A stretch of 64,000 nucleotides of DNA, taken from Rhabditophanes sp. KR3021. Its lineage: Eukaryota; Nematoda; Chromadorea; Rhabditida; Alloionematidae. Shown here one piece after another: positions 36,560-47,233 of the stretch. The notes beneath the pieces were generated by a model. It was not told where the DNA came from. It saw only the letters and a program-made list of their open reading frames with translations, and ran no database searches. Both the position numbers and the translations under genes were made by a program. The stretch spans positions 4,712,001 through 4,776,000 of the forward strand of contig CAUJLY010000001.1 in NCBI GenBank assembly GCA_963281155.1. Reading direction: 5' to 3'. Every line of letters starts with the position of its first letter. Position 1 is the first letter of the stretch.

Positions 36560-39248
36560 CTATTTTGGCATTCCAAAGGGTTTTGTTTGATCAAAATTAG
36601 ACGACATTGAATGATCTTGTCTAATGGGAGGGAAACCTAAACTTTCATTCGATGGCATTTGTGGGGGCTGGGATGACAATGCAATTTGTTCAAAGTGTTC
36701 ATTCTGTCCGTATCTTGATTGAGGTGTTTGCTTAAGCAGGTCATTGTTTTTGACTTTGTTATCCTTTATTCTAAATAAAGTTTATATAATATTGGTTAAG
36801 ATATAAACAGCTTACTGATGTTCGAAAAATATTTGAAATAGGGTAACAGCCGCAAAAATAACCACGTATATAGCAGCCAATTTTGCAAGCATAGTTTCAT
36901 CAATAGAAAAATTGTATTCATTCAAAGGTTTTTCTTTTTTATTGAATTTACTACTAGTGAAAGGATTATTTGCTCTATCATATGCCTCTTTGTGTTGTTG
37001 CCATGCTTTGGTCCTTCTTGCCTCATAACTTTTCCACAAATTCTCGCGAATCTCTTGTTGATGCCTTTCGTAGTCTTTATGCATATCACTATTTACTCTA
37101 TCGTTAAATCGTTTCCAGACGTTTTCAAATTCAGCACTTGTGTATCGCTTACTTCCTCTGAAGCTATTTTGTTCTGCTTCTTTACGCCCGTAATAGAAAG
37201 TTTTGTCATAATAATAGCCACCACTTGGGTTTTGATATTTTGAAAAGTCATGATGATTCCAAAAATCATTTTGCTTGGTATGGCTTTGGTGGTTAAAGTT
37301 AGGATTAAAACCACGACCTCTGTCATAATCTGCTCTCTTTTCATCGCTTTTCAAAGTGTCATATGCTTCACTAATGGCTCTAAAACAAGTTTTTCAGCAT
37401 CTAGGCCAGTCATTAAAACATAGACAGCTTTGTTCAAACCACCTATCATAAATGTTGTGTTTGAAAATAATTTAGTAACAAGCGTATGTTATTGTTTTTA
37501 CTGGGGAAATATGATACATGTCATCAAATTAAAAGGTATAAAGACACATCTTGGGATATATACATAATTCTTGGTAATAAGTACTTGTTAAATTTAAAAA
37601 AGATGAACTCAAGAAAAAGAAAAGCTGCTTCCCAAGTAGACTACTTGTGAGATGCTTTTGAACCTACTAGAACCTATAGATTTTAGAGTGTTAATGGAAA
37701 ACGAATTGTAACGAAGCTCTCTGATAGAAGAATTTCAATCCAGCTTATGCAGACGAAATTGAAAATGAACCCACCTAGGCCGAGAGTATTGAAAGGTTAA
37801 ATGGACAAGAATTGTTAAAGGCATTCAATGACAAGGTTGAATATACTTCCGGCTTGTTGCAACCGGTATTGTCTACAACAAGTATCAAGAAATTGAAGCC
37901 GATATTATCGAAGAAGCTGCAATATTTTGGCAAGAAAGTGCTACGGTTAATGACTTTGAAATTGGTTATATCGGATCATCAAATTCACCTACGTTCCAAA
38001 TAAAGGGTCGTCGGAGAAAACAGAGATACTACAAACATTTTTGCATGTTGTTCGTTCAGGCAAATACTCACATGATTACGAACAAGTCAAGATTTTAGCA
38101 AGTAAATGTATTTAAAATTCCTGATGTCATGACTACACGGCCTTATGAAACCATTCTTATCCAGATGAACCTTAGTAAGAAGAGTTGTTTGAATAATAAA
38201 AGTGGAGATAATTTTTGCATTCATTGATGTTTTATCAAAAGAAAAGCTAAAGAAATGTACGATTTGATTCTTAAATGTTCAAAACTTTGAAGCAAACAAT
38301 TTACAGGCGGGAGAAGAAAGTAGCTTGTGAAGATGGTTATTATTATTCAAACAAAAAGGTCTATGAAGATGGTGTTCTTAAAGCTGAAGATAAAACTTAT
38401 CAGGCCATGCTTCCAAACGATGTCATACTTTTACTCAAAGGAAAATCAAAATGAAAGCAAATAAATGTACAAAGCAGTCTTTGAAATAGGGCCATAAAAG
38501 GCAACCATATCATCACTGTTATGCTTTAGACACCAGATATTTTTAAATGATGATGTAAGATGAAATGGCAAAGTTGCTGCAAGAAGAGCTAATTTCTCAC
38601 CAAATAAAGAACAATCTTCCTGTCAGTGAAATTTAAAAAATAGCATGAAAACTTGTGTATGAACGATAAAATTGCTCGTACAAAAAAATGAATTAACAAA
38701 GAAAACTTCAATCCAGATCTAACTACATTAAATGCAAAAGAATTGGCGGTTGTAAATGCATTAGCTAAACGTGAAGCAAATGCAGCTATACTATCAGCAA
38801 ACAGGAAGGCCATTAAGGGTAAATTGTCTGATGACTTAAAAATATTTTTTGATAAAGAACAACATAATATAAAAGTAGCTGCTGAGAAACTCAAAAAGAA
38901 AAACACTCTTAAGTAGATACTTTGCCCGATAACCTATTTTAACAAATATTTTGCATTTTAATTTGTTCTTCAACGCTAATTATATAATGTACATTTTAAA
39001 GTTTTTAGACCCTCAAACCCAAGGTCTCCCCTGCCCTAAACCTACATAAACTTCAATCCATTGGTTTTCTTTTCTGAGATGGTTGAAGACAGGTCAGGGT
39101 GGAATTGCTTAGATAAGGCATAATATGCTTCTTTTATTTCTTTCTTCGATGCCGAGGAGGTTACACCAAGTACTTCATAATATGATTTGTGAGGAGTATT
39201 TGTAAAATTGCGGCAGTACCTCAGTAACGGAAGGAAACGAGCCTGCAT
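36560..39248 (-). CDS. J-domain membrane protein (DNAJC4/DNAJC30-like)
   Basis: Three exons, 39046-39248, 36816-37379 and 36560-36770, in phase, 325 residues. The first exon starts with a basic, Arg-containing leader ([15 protein letters not shown]), compatible with mitochondrial targeting. It then opens the J domain: SYYEVLGV, helix [19 protein letters not shown] with the HPD loop intact. The second exon completes the J domain ([19 protein letters not shown]) across a 1.67-kb intron. A Tyr/His/Arg-rich region and one TM helix follow ([20 protein letters not shown]), then a polar tail. J proteins stimulate Hsp70 ATPase; a membrane-anchored co-chaperone role is inferred. Its big intron holds a decayed coding element. 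It lies 113 bases behind a related J-domain gene. Confidence 0.85.
37600..38920 (+). pseudogene. Decayed multi-frame coding element of unknown type in J-domain intron
   Basis: On the plus strand, opposite to the host gene, protein-like segments appear in changing frames. Around 37605 a start reads [15 protein letters not shown] then a stop. Around 37805-37860 a piece contains [18 protein letters not shown], and around 37860-38040 a frame gives [18 protein letters not shown] then [18 protein letters not shown]. Around 38320-38450 comes [17 protein letters not shown], and around 38700-38915 an Ala/Lys-rich helix with [18 protein letters not shown]. At least six disruptions separate them. I do not recognise the protein. 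It lacks the GIY-YIG core and the N-x-x-DS signature of the other relics, so I treat it as a separate or a different-region insertion. Confidence 0.5.
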
Positions 39249-39361
39249 ATATAATTAAACTAGAACGTTTTTAACAGCAATTAAATATTAAGAGATATAA
39301 GAACGTGTGATACATTACTCAGCATACAAATTAAAATTGAGGATATTTATTATAAATTATC
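39249..39361 (-). promoter_or_regulatory. 113-base intercistronic gap with splice-acceptor-like site
   Basis: The gap lies between two same-strand J-domain genes. Reading minus, a TTCTAG at 39265-39260 lies about 11 bases before the downstream ATG, a plausible 3' splice acceptor for trans-splicing. The spacing of about 100 bases is typical of nematode operons. No TATA box is seen. Operon status is inferred. Confidence 0.4.
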
Positions 39362-40090
39362 TTAAACAACAACTAACTTTTTTTCTATCCTTTGTTTTTT
39401 CTCCTCTTTCAAGAAACTAACAAATAAAATATTTGCTGCAATTGCCAAAATAACCACCATCATGCCATGTTTAAAGTATTTTTGATTTTTTTCTTCTAGT
39501 TTAATATCTTGATTAGGATCAAAAAAATGACCTCCGGAGTTTCTCATTCTTACTCTAGGTTGACTGGCTCCCGTTTCCACTGAACCATAACTATTTTTGT
39601 TCGTTATAAAATTATTCCAAGAGCCCTTTTCCATTAGGAAGCCATCTTTAGATTCAGTGTCAAATAACAACGAATCGTATTCTTTTCTCTTGTCTGGGTT
39701 TCTTATTGTATCATAGGCTTCTTTTAACTCCATAAAAGAATGTGTATTAGATTTGTAGTTCCAATGACTTTTAGACAACCCATCATTCTTTACTTGGTAT
39801 TTTTCCCCATCCGGATGTAACTGAAATATTTGATTTTAATCATGTCTGACAACCTTAATATAGTGTATTACCTGTTTTGATTTTTCTCGGAATGCAACTT
39901 TAACTTCCTCTAATCTGCATTTTTTGTCAACTCCCAATATTTCGTAATAACTCAATTTTCTAAAGTGGTCAAAATGATATTTTATTTAAAATGGCATAAC
40001 TTACTTTACATTGTACGATGCATGTCTGTGAAGTAGTTGATTTTTCCATATATTTTGAATTAAATTGAACTGTAATTGAGTTTTGGGCAT
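39362..40090 (-). CDS. Second J-domain membrane protein, paralogue of its neighbour
   Basis: Three exons, 40005-40090, 39872-39959 and 39362-39820, in phase, 210 residues. It has an N-terminal basic leader (MPKTQLQFNLIQNIWKN) and then a J domain: LSYYEILGVDKK, EVKVAFREKSKQLHPDG with the HPD intact, and FMELKEAYDTIRNPDKRKEYD. A polar middle part and one TM helix near the C-terminus (HGMMVVILAIAANILFVSFL) follow. The order (leader, J domain, single C-terminal TM) is the same as in the downstream gene, so the two look like an old tandem duplication with different introns. Function as an Hsp70 co-chaperone at a membrane, perhaps mitochondrial, is inferred. Confidence 0.85.
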
Positions 40091-40826
40091 AATATTACAT
40101 TGCTTAATATCTTAGAAGTTTTGACAATGGGATGATGTTTTGATCATTCGTTTCAGGAAAATCGATACAGTTTGAATTTAATTGTGGCGAAGAATGATAT
40201 CTCAATTTCAAGGTATATGTCTGAATTATTATTTTAAATGTGCCTATTTAGAGTAATTGCTTGTTTGTATATGGCAATTGAAAACATGTGTACGTAAGAA
40301 AGATCACTTGTATTCACAGAGAATATTATTTGTTACAAATGTATATTTTGAAAACATTTTACTTATTTGCCAAAATTGATATAAAAAGACAATCTCATAC
40401 TTGTTTTGTCATATTATTTTATAAATTCTTTTGAATAATAACAATTTGAACATATTCAATGCAATGCAAAACATATGTTAAGCAAAATATTTTGAAGCAT
40501 CTATTTTGTTAGATATTATCCTAAATCAACTTAACTTTTTTATTATCAACAATCATAACAAAAGTTTATTTAATTAAATTTAGCCATTCTGTTTTGGTAA
40601 TAAAGAATATTATTTTTACTTATCGAGAGAAAATAAAACAAACTTTTAAAAGAAAAATAGATAAGTTTATGAATAAGAAAAAAGAAACGTAGATTATTTT
40701 TTATCATTTCACTTTATACAATAATCACGAAAGTATATTTTGTATAACGTAGTAATAACAAGTTTAAAAATAAGTTTGGAAAGTATAAAATGATAGAAGA
40801 ATTTATAGTATCAGATTACTAAAAGT
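40091..40826. other. Intergenic between J-domain and sulfotransferase genes
   Basis: About 0.74 kb of divergent promoter space. TATAAAA at 40784-40790 lies 37-43 bases before the first sulfotransferase ATG and is a likely TATA box. Nothing else is recognised. Confidence 0.45.
40784..40790 (+). promoter_or_regulatory. TATA box of first sulfotransferase gene
   Basis: TATAAAA sits about 40 bases before the ATG at 40827, which implies a very short leader. The distance is like that of the TATA box of the cathepsin gene in this window. Confidence 0.4.
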
Positions 40827-41819
40827 ATGATCCTTTTTACCCAAGCCATTATTGTATATATCCTACTGTTTTGTACAAAAACAACTGGAAAAAGCAATAG
40901 TTCCTTTTGCAATAATCAAAAATATGAATGCGTGAAACCTTATATTTCATACAATCAAAGATATATGACTGATATAACTCATAAAACCAATTATTGTATC
41001 ATAAATAAGAATGCTTCCACTCTAATTCGCAGCATTCTTTGCTATTTAAAAAAGCCATATTTATTCAAAGAAGTTCCAAGCGATAAAAGATGGACTCATA
41101 ACTTCTGTTCCAATGAAAGTGAAGTTAATTTTGGTATGAAATCAGTTTTGGACAAGTTTGACGATAATGAAAGATTCTTTAAAGATTATGCTATGGTGGC
41201 GATTATCAGAGATCCGGTTGAAAGATTTGTAAGGTACATTTAAAGATTCTTTATTTATTTTAAATTGTTTAGTGGATTTATTGACAAATGTATTGTCGAA
41301 AAATCATACATAAAACGGATCGGAAGTTGTGATGGTTGCAAAGAAGATATCAGATGCGTGGTTGAAAGGATTTACAAAAAATATGTGTCTTACGGAAACG
41401 AAACAAATATTCCGAAATTAACCTATACCGATAATCATTGGTTGCCATCAACTTGGAGCTGTGATTTCAAAAAATACAAAAAGTTGTATACAATCATTAA
41501 TTTTAGTCACACGCCTCGGAAAGTGATTGAATTTCGTAGACATTTAATCAAATTTTTGAAGAATCGGGGTGTTGGAAGTAGTAAACTAAGAACAATCCAA
41601 GAACAAATATTGAAAAACGAAACAAAACATTCAACATACGTTAAACTTGAGAAAACTAGAAAAAAGTTGATGAAGAGTTTGATCAAAGATGAGAGAATGG
41701 TATATTTGCTTTACAAAATATATTATTACGATTTCAAGGAACTTGGAATCCAAATTCCTAAATGGTTAAAAAGAATCGAATATTTGAAAAAAATTCCCCC
41801 ATCCTCATTCAACTTTTGA
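40827..41819 (+). CDS. Carbohydrate sulfotransferase-like protein (nematode family)
   Basis: Two exons, 40827-41233 and 41273-41819, phase AG|T, 317 residues. It starts with a signal or signal-anchor segment (MILFTQAIIVYILLFC). The 5'-phosphosulfate-binding loop is CIINKNASTL near residue 58 and the 3'-phosphate motif is IIRDPVERF near residue 128. A Cys pair CDGCKEDIRCVVERIY and a WSCDF segment follow. This is the type II Golgi sulfotransferase layout (Sulfotransfer_2) that transfers sulfate from PAPS to sugar chains and is expanded in nematodes. It is the first of three tandem copies and has the most complete motifs, so it is likely active. The substrate is unknown. Confidence 0.8.
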
Positions 41820-42455
41820 TCGGTATTTGTATTTATTTGTTGATACATTTAATTTTCAATAAAATTTAAATATGTACATTAAGAGCAACAACAAAAAGTA
41901 TTAAATTTCAAAAAGACTCAAGTGCTTCTTAACGATCCTGATGTCCCCAGTTAAAAAATCAAACAAACAGGCTTTAAATAAAATTAATTGATAAAGCGAT
42001 CGGATCTATTTATCTAATATAGTTTATGTATCTTTTGTTGAATTCGATCTTCTTTAGTAACAATTCAAACTACAATATATAAATAGTTACTAATAACTAT
42101 TTGTGTTCCAATCAAACACCCTTTACTTTTTTGAATTAATATATAAATTTAACAACTTGTTTAAACTGCATTAAAGGTGTTTTAATGGACGTTTCATACT
42201 TCCAATAAAAATTGTTTCCCATTTATATAACAATTAATTAACCATATATCTGACAATCGTTTTTATTTAAAAAAATAAGATCCTTTGAAGGAATTAAAGT
42301 ATTTTTTAATGTCTTGATCTGATTTTTCATTGTATACTTTAGTCAGGCAGTGTTCTGTATATAAATGAAATACATAAAAAAACAATTTCTTATAACTGGA
42401 TTTATTTGCATCACCTTAAAGGATCTTGTGTTTAGTTGAACATTCGTTGAGTAGG
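41820..42455. other. Intergenic between sulfotransferase genes
   Basis: About 0.6 kb, AT-rich. A TATATAAAT sequence near 42357 lies about 100 bases before the next ATG and may be its promoter. No gene seen. Confidence 0.4.
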
Positions 42456-44070
42456 ATGATTGCCAGTTCTAAACTACAATTTTGCTATTCCATTTTTGCT
42501 GTTATTTTGATATTCTTATCACTTCATGTATCAACAAAATCTGACGATTCGAAATTACGCAACAAAGCGTTGAAAAGCTTAATTATATCAGGTGATAAAA
42601 GTCTATGTGAAAATAACAAAGTAGAGTGTGTCAAATCAAATCGCCAAATCGAATCAAGATACATGGTTAATTCTAATCTAAAGATGGCATTTTGCTCCTT
42701 GAATAAGGACTTTTCTAATATGGTGTTTGAATCAACTTGCTATCTACAAAAGCCAGAATTTTTCTTAAAGAATAAGCATTTATTGAACTCAAAGAAAGGA
42801 TCAAGTCAAATATGCTCTAATATCAAATATTCTTATAAAAATATCTCCGAAATTGCTGAAGTATTTGATAAAAATCACAACTTTTACAATGACTTTAAAT
42901 TGAATGCCTTCGTACGTGATCCAGTAGAACGTTTAATTGATACTTATATTGAGCAATGTGTAAGTTCTAAATCACCCAAAGCAAAAAAGACTACATGTAA
43001 CGGTTGTGGAAGGGATCTCAAATGTGTTGTTGAAGGTTTATATAAAAAACTAATCAAGTTTTCAAATGGCAAAATAAAAGAAACCAGCTTGACAGTGATT
43101 GACCAGCAGCTGAGTCTACAATCATGGTCAGTTTTATGTTTTATATTTTTATATATACTTTCCATTATCATTCGCACGGTTTAACCACATTTTTAATAGG
43201 TCATGTGAATTTAAACAATATAGGAAGTACTACAACATAATCAAGTACACCAGAAAATTAGTAGCTAAAAATAACTATGTTGACAAGTACTTGTCCATTT
43301 TGCGTTCAAGAAATGCTACGCAAGATCAGATTTTATATATCAAAAAGCAGTACTCTAAGGATGTATCTTTAGGTTCAACGTTAAGTCAACAATTAAGATC
43401 AAATTTGTATAACATGCTTAAAATTGATCCGAGAATGAGATTTTTGCTATACAAAATTTATTACTACGATTATTTTGAGATGAACATCGACATGCCTGTA
43501 TGGCTTAAAGAAGTCGAAGTATCAAAGGGAACACCAAAGCCGTATGTTCAAAAAACAAAATTTGCAAACAAATTTGGTACCAAAGACAAGGTATTTAAAA
43601 GAAAAAGTATCACCAAGAAGAAATTAATTCTTGCAAAAGTCGGAGTTCCCAAAAAGGAAGATATTTTGACACAATTAATTCAAATACAAAATCAATCCAC
43701 GAAAGAAACTCAGCCCCGCCATACAATAGACTTAGTAAGGCAACATTCCTTGAATAATTCAAAAACAAGTGGCAGTGATCATAAGGACATGTACAAACCA
43801 TCAAATCCATTACCTGCCAAAAAACCAAAGGATAAAAAAGAAAATAATGTTACTTTAAAAAATTCAATTGAGTTTCAGAAGTTAAAAAATCGTATTAAAG
43901 ATCTTGAGTTGAAATTGTCTCAAGTTAAAAAGAAGGAACATAAACCAAAAGTGAATAAAGCTAGTCGCCGTAAATTACCTTCTAAGATTCCATCGTTCAA
44001 TGATATGTTATTTGAACCTTTTAAAGGATTGATAAATTCACTAAATCCTCCCAAAAATAATCTGACTTAA
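42456..44070 (+). CDS. Sulfotransferase-like protein with degenerate PAPS loop and basic tail
   Basis: Two exons, 42456-43126 and 43200-44070, phase TG|G, 513 residues. Signal-anchor: FCYSIFAVILIFLSLHV. It aligns throughout with the preceding gene: ENNKVECVKS, FVRDPVERL (3'-phosphate motif kept), CNGCGRDLKCVVEGLY, WSCEFKQY, then a C-terminal helical part ending IYYYDYFEM. The 5'-phosphosulfate loop reads SLNKDFSNM instead of INKNASTL, so catalysis is doubtful. Beyond the family's normal end (about residue 330) is a unique Lys-rich tail of about 180 residues, predicted partly coiled (FQKLKNRIKDLELKLSQVKKK). The ATG at 42456 is chosen because it directly precedes the hydrophobic segment. Confidence 0.7.
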
Positions 44071-44479
44071 AACGGCAATGCCAATTGAATCAACGCTTCG
44101 TGTCAAATAACATTTAAATGATGATACTTCCGAGTTTCAGATTTGCCAATTTTAACCAATTTATAGCATCAAAATTATGATTAATTTATTTTTAGCATGT
44201 ATTTTTAATAAACATTTTTATAGTCAACATGTACATGTTTTCGTAACTGTATACTTTTATTATATAATTAAACAACCATGCCTTGATGAAATGATAATTT
44301 TATAAAAAAGTTGAATAATTTTATTTTAGTTGGATAAAATACTATATAAGAAAGAATAATGCTGTAATTATACGATCGTATATTATTACTACTATTACTT
44401 TTATTACTATTATGTATCTGATTATAAATTATAAATTTACTATATTATTCAATATTGCATCTTTTTTGAACATTTTAGA

Positions 44480-45424
44480 TAGTACAACTGAAACGTATGA
44501 GGCGAGATTCAATAGAATATGTGAAAATAATACAATCGTCAATAATTAAACAAATTTCTGCATTCCCCCCTAGAAGCCTTTTTATCATAAATATAGAATA
44601 TTAACAAAATACAAAACAGCGTATTGCCAAATTGATAAAGTAATTTAATATTCTAACGAAGTTAAACTATTATTAACTATTTTATTTTCAGAACTTCTCT
44701 ACTACTATGAATGCTTTATTCTGCTTCCTACAGAAACCACAATATTATCCCATTAAAAAAGATGTTACTTCTCCCAGATGGTCAATTTTTTTTGCGATAA
44801 AGAAAATTTCAGAAATAATTCCATAAATGAAATTGCTAAGGAAATCACAAATTCAACGAATGTTAAGCGATTTGCAAACAAGTTCAAATTGCTGGCTACA
44901 ATTCGAGATCCAATTGAAAGATTTATTTCCAGTTTTGTAAATAAATGTGTTATTGAGCGCCCATGGTCTCGTTACAAAGGAAACTGCCTGAATTGTTTTA
45001 GCGACGTTGAGTGTGTTATAAAAAGAATGTATCAAAGACTGAAGAGAAAATCATTGGATCCAATTAGATTAAAAAGCAATGACTATTATGAACGACACTT
45101 CTATCCGACGTCTTTTTTTGTCAATTCAATAAATACAAATCTCTATATCATTTTATTATGTACGGAAGTAAGGGAGATGGTTTGGAAGTGCTTTACAATC
45201 AAATTATCTCCTTCTTCGAAAAGCAGGGAGTACCATCTCATTATTTAAAGATAATAAAGTTTTCAGTAACCAAAAAGAGATCAGAAAACTCTACTTTTGG
45301 TAGCACTGTCCGTCGTGATATCAAAAGGCATATATTTTCCAACACAAAGTTACTTAATCTCCTTATCAAAATATTTTATCATGATTATGTAGAATTTGAT
45401 ATACCTTTTCCGTCGGCTAGCTGA
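44480..45424 (+). pseudogene. Broken third sulfotransferase copy
   Basis: Pieces of the same family occur in order. A 5' exon near 44510-44630 (ICENNT..., then KPFYHKYRILTKYKTAYCQ) has two in-frame stops. A splice follows (IDK|NFSTTMNALFCFLQKP from 44692), and then RDPIERFISSFVNKCVIE, NCLNCFSDVECVIKRMY, KYKSLYHF and a final IFYHDYVEFDIP. Two frameshifts fall in T runs (8 T near 44783 and 7 T near 45110). In each case one extra T would restore the downstream frame. The two upstream stops make a real pseudogene more likely than assembly error alone. No upstream signal-anchor exon was found. Confidence 0.75.
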
Positions 45425-46503
45425 AAAAACTATTTTTTGGCAAAGCATTTTACATATAAACTATTTATTAAAGTAAATCTTTGTGTGATAAAATTTGTAT
45501 TTTTCAATGAGCATTCAAATCATCAAGACAACAGTGATTCTTAAAAAGAAAATCAGTTAATTCTTACAAATAATTATATTAATTTGCTCTCTGAAAATCT
45601 GAGATTATTGTAATGTTCTTATATGCATGCTTAAGTTCAATACGGCTGTTTGCTTTTAAAAGTATGTCCTTTAAGTTGGTAATCACATGCTTGAGAATAT
45701 GATTTTTATTCAAATTATGACTATCTTAGATACACTCCATTCGAAAATAGTCTGTTATTTACACAGACATGGTTGGTAAACTTCTTATCAATCGTCAAAC
45801 ATGTGAGTTATCAAAGAGTCGTAATTTCAAAGTTTAATTAAACAATTCCGTAAGGATTAAATTTGTTAATCTGAATATTTTGGAAAATAAGAATGTTCCT
45901 TAAGAACCAGGTGTGTGCATAAATATCATTGTCAACTTAAAGAGCAAGTACACAATAAACTTGCCTTTGGAATCTATTATCTATCGGGATTTTGTTTGTT
46001 GACGTCATTCATTTTGATAAACAAGTACACTCGAATAGATAAATCTAAGTTTGATTTTAATTTTTAAGTTAATTAGTGTGAGACTAATTGTACGTATTTT
46101 GTGAATACTTTTATCAAAGTGTGAATTGTATGACTATATTAACTGCTAATCCTTTCCTATCAAAAACATTTGAGAATTAAATGCAAAAAAGAGATTATCT
46201 GAATAAAATGTCTGTTTCATTTTTAAGTATCCAAATAGTGGATTCTTATCAAAAATTGCTTTTAATTGGAAAAAAACAAGTTTATAAATTAATTATCGCT
46301 TCATTATAAATTAGTTATAGCCGCTTTAAAAATTTAAATGAACAACCTTTTGAGTTAATACAAGCAATCGAGTATGGTTTAATTAGAATATTAAAAAATG
46401 AAATTTGGATTACTGATTAAACATGTAAAATATGTTAAGTTGTAAAGAAGATATTTTAAACGTTGATCCAATTTAGTGCACACGTCATTAACTTTCACTA
46501 GCC
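45425..46503. other. Intergenic
   Basis: About 1.1 kb of AT-rich sequence between the sulfotransferase relic and the BI-1-like relic. No gene, RNA or repeat recognised. Confidence 0.4.
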
Positions 46504-47090
46504 ATGGCCCAAGAACTTACGCAATTAGCTCACCAATGCCAAGAAGAATTTCAACGCAATGCTTTGGCAACCAGTGAAGTTCTCTCTACTGCTGGAAAAG
46601 AGACTGCAGCTGCTGCTCAATCTAAGGTTGATTCCTTGCAACCTATCGTTCTTGGTTACAGAGACTTCTTTATTGGAATTGTTTGCGATATCTCTACCAT
46701 GCAACCATTATCCTTCGTTGCCCACTCATGATTGGAGTTTCAGCATTGTTTTTGGAATCTATTCTTGGAAGTCAACATCTTCCATTTTTGGGAGCTATGG
46801 TCGGATCAGGCTTTGCTGTAAACTTGTCTTTGGACTTTTAGGAGGACAATTATCATTCGTGTACCTTCTCATTTCAACTTTGTACGCCTTCGCTGGATTT
46901 GTCGTTCTTCAACATTGCTTTTATTTAAACAAAATAGAAACTATAGAAAACACGCACCTTCATATGTACTATACTATGCTTCAACCATCTACATTCAAAT
47001 TGCAATCTTCTATCTTTTTGGATCCAGTCATCCATTGGTTGAAAAAAGTATAAACCTTAAATTTATTTAAAACATGTAAATTCTATTAAA
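46504..47090 (+). pseudogene. Intronless membrane-protein relic, possibly Bax-inhibitor-1-like
   Basis: An ATG at 46504 opens a hydrophilic stretch (AHQCQEEFQRNALATSEVL) in frame 0. The protein-like sequence then moves to frame +2 (MIGVSALFLESILG, LPFLGAMVGSGFAVNLSL), to frame +1 (LSFVYLLISTLYAFAGFVVL then YLNKIE) and back to frame 0 (YYASTIYIQIAIFYLF). Hydrophobic segments in this order, with STLY-x5-GFVV and a following KIE, resemble the C-terminal half of Bax inhibitor-1 (TMBIM6) proteins. Three shifts and no introns suggest a decayed retrocopy. The family call is tentative. Part of the middle can also be read as an intron (acceptor TTTCAG near 46742), but no phase choice gives a clean protein. 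Confidence 0.4.
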
Positions 47091-47233
47091 GATTTTCCGT
47101 TTATTTATTTTCTTTGATTGTAAACAACGGAATTCATTAATTAATAAATTTTATAAATCTGTGTTGGTATTTATAAAGAATGTGGTTTTTATTTTTATAT
47201 GTACATTTTGGATGAAACTATAATTTAATCTAA

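Noticed and set aside
38589..38906. Minus-strand 105-codon open frame with hydrophobic character
   Set aside because: The opposite strand in the same place has better protein character (Ala/Lys-rich helix) as part of the decayed element; this is its shadow.
37600..38920. Fifth member of the GIY-YIG family
   Set aside because: Neither the nuclease core nor the N-x-x-DS signature could be found, so it is kept as a separate unknown element.
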